A DNA stretch of 14,982 nt, taken from Bacillota bacterium (GTDB taxonomy: Bacteria > Bacillota > Clostridia > Peptostreptococcales > Natronincolaceae). Below, piece by piece: positions 14,760 through 14,982 of this stretch; position 1 is the stretch's first letter, and the number at the start of each line of letters is the position of its first letter. The position numbers were made by a program, and so were the translations under genes. The stretch is taken from positions 1 through 14,982 of the forward strand of contig JAEWHG010000113.1 in assembly GCA_023387935.1 (NCBI GenBank). The letters are read 5' to 3'. The notes under the pieces are model-generated. The model had not been told where the DNA came from, did no database searches, and worked only from the letters and a program-made list of their open reading frames with translations.

Positions 14760-14797
14760 AAATGAGTCGCCAAAACACAGCGACGAAATTTTAAAAA

Positions 14798-14816
14798 GGT
14801 CTTTGAAAACTAAACA
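14798..14816 (+). promoter_or_regulatory. boxA-like rRNA antitermination site
   Basis: GGTCTTTGAAAACTAAACA resembles the CTCTTTGAAAACTAAACA boxA region found in Firmicute rRNA leaders, where NusB/S10 load antitermination factors. It lies after P2 and before 16S rRNA, where such a site belongs. Confidence 0.7.
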
Positions 14817-14846
14817 GTATAGATTTAAGCCAGCATAAATTTTAAT

Positions 14847-14885
14847 CCATTTTTAAAAAAAATGGAACCCGCAATTTTAAATTGC
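14847..14885 (+). other. Leader hairpins before 16S rRNA
   Basis: CCATTTTT (14847-14854) pairs with AAAAATGG (14858-14865), and GCAATTT (14871-14877) with AAATTGC (14879-14885). These lie in the pre-16S leader, where local stems and the long processing stem with the 16S 3' flank form. The partner strand is outside the window. Confidence 0.45.
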
Positions 14886-14897
14886 AACAAACAATTT

Positions 14898-14982
<85 letters not shown>

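Overview
The window looks like a piece of chromosome from a low-GC, probably endospore-forming Firmicute of the class Clostridia. The evidence is the strong A/T bias, AGGAGG-type ribosome binding sites with ATG, GTG and TTG starts, U-tract terminators, a phosphate butyryltransferase, a DUF4080 radical SAM protein, and two promoter-like sites that fit the sigma-H (Spo0H) consensus. The 85 bases of 16S rRNA at the right end are too few to name a genus; an Alkaliphilus-like lineage is only a guess.

Layout. From 1 to 6890 there is a housekeeping block on the plus strand: typA (BipA GTPase) with its own promoter and terminator, then mutS2, a DUF523 protein whose conserved residues fit the TudS desulfurase type, and argS, ending in a terminator. 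From 6890 to 9610 lies an accessory patch. It holds a palindrome between 7-bp direct repeats, a plus-strand gene for a degenerate ADP-ribosylglycohydrolase-like protein, a hairpin-rich convergent junction, a 64-residue minus-strand gene behind a sigma-H-like promoter, a GC-rich non-coding island, and a minus-strand zinc-dependent phospholipase C-like gene. From 9500 to 13330 there is a three-gene operon: a B12-binding radical SAM/DUF4080 protein, a multi-spanning membrane protein and a TPR protein, closed by a terminator. From 13369 to 14430 is ptb behind a full match to the sigma-H consensus, followed by a long inverted repeat. From 14430 to the end is the control region of an rRNA operon (two tandem TTGACA-17-TATATT promoters, a boxA-like antitermination site, leader hairpins) and the first bases of 16S rRNA.

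How it works together. typA, mutS2 and argS serve ribosome function, nucleic-acid surveillance and translation. The radical SAM operon looks like one functional unit, an enzyme with a membrane partner and a TPR scaffold, but its substrate cannot be read from sequence. The sigma-H-like sites before ptb and before the tiny acidic protein suggest that butyryl-phosphate metabolism and an unknown small protein are switched on at the transition to stationary phase or sporulation; this is inference from promoter sequence. The best candidates for something undescribed are the degenerate DraG-fold protein, the sigma-H-linked small protein and the DUF4080 operon. No CRISPR array, tRNA, intact insertion sequence or recognised defence system is visible.
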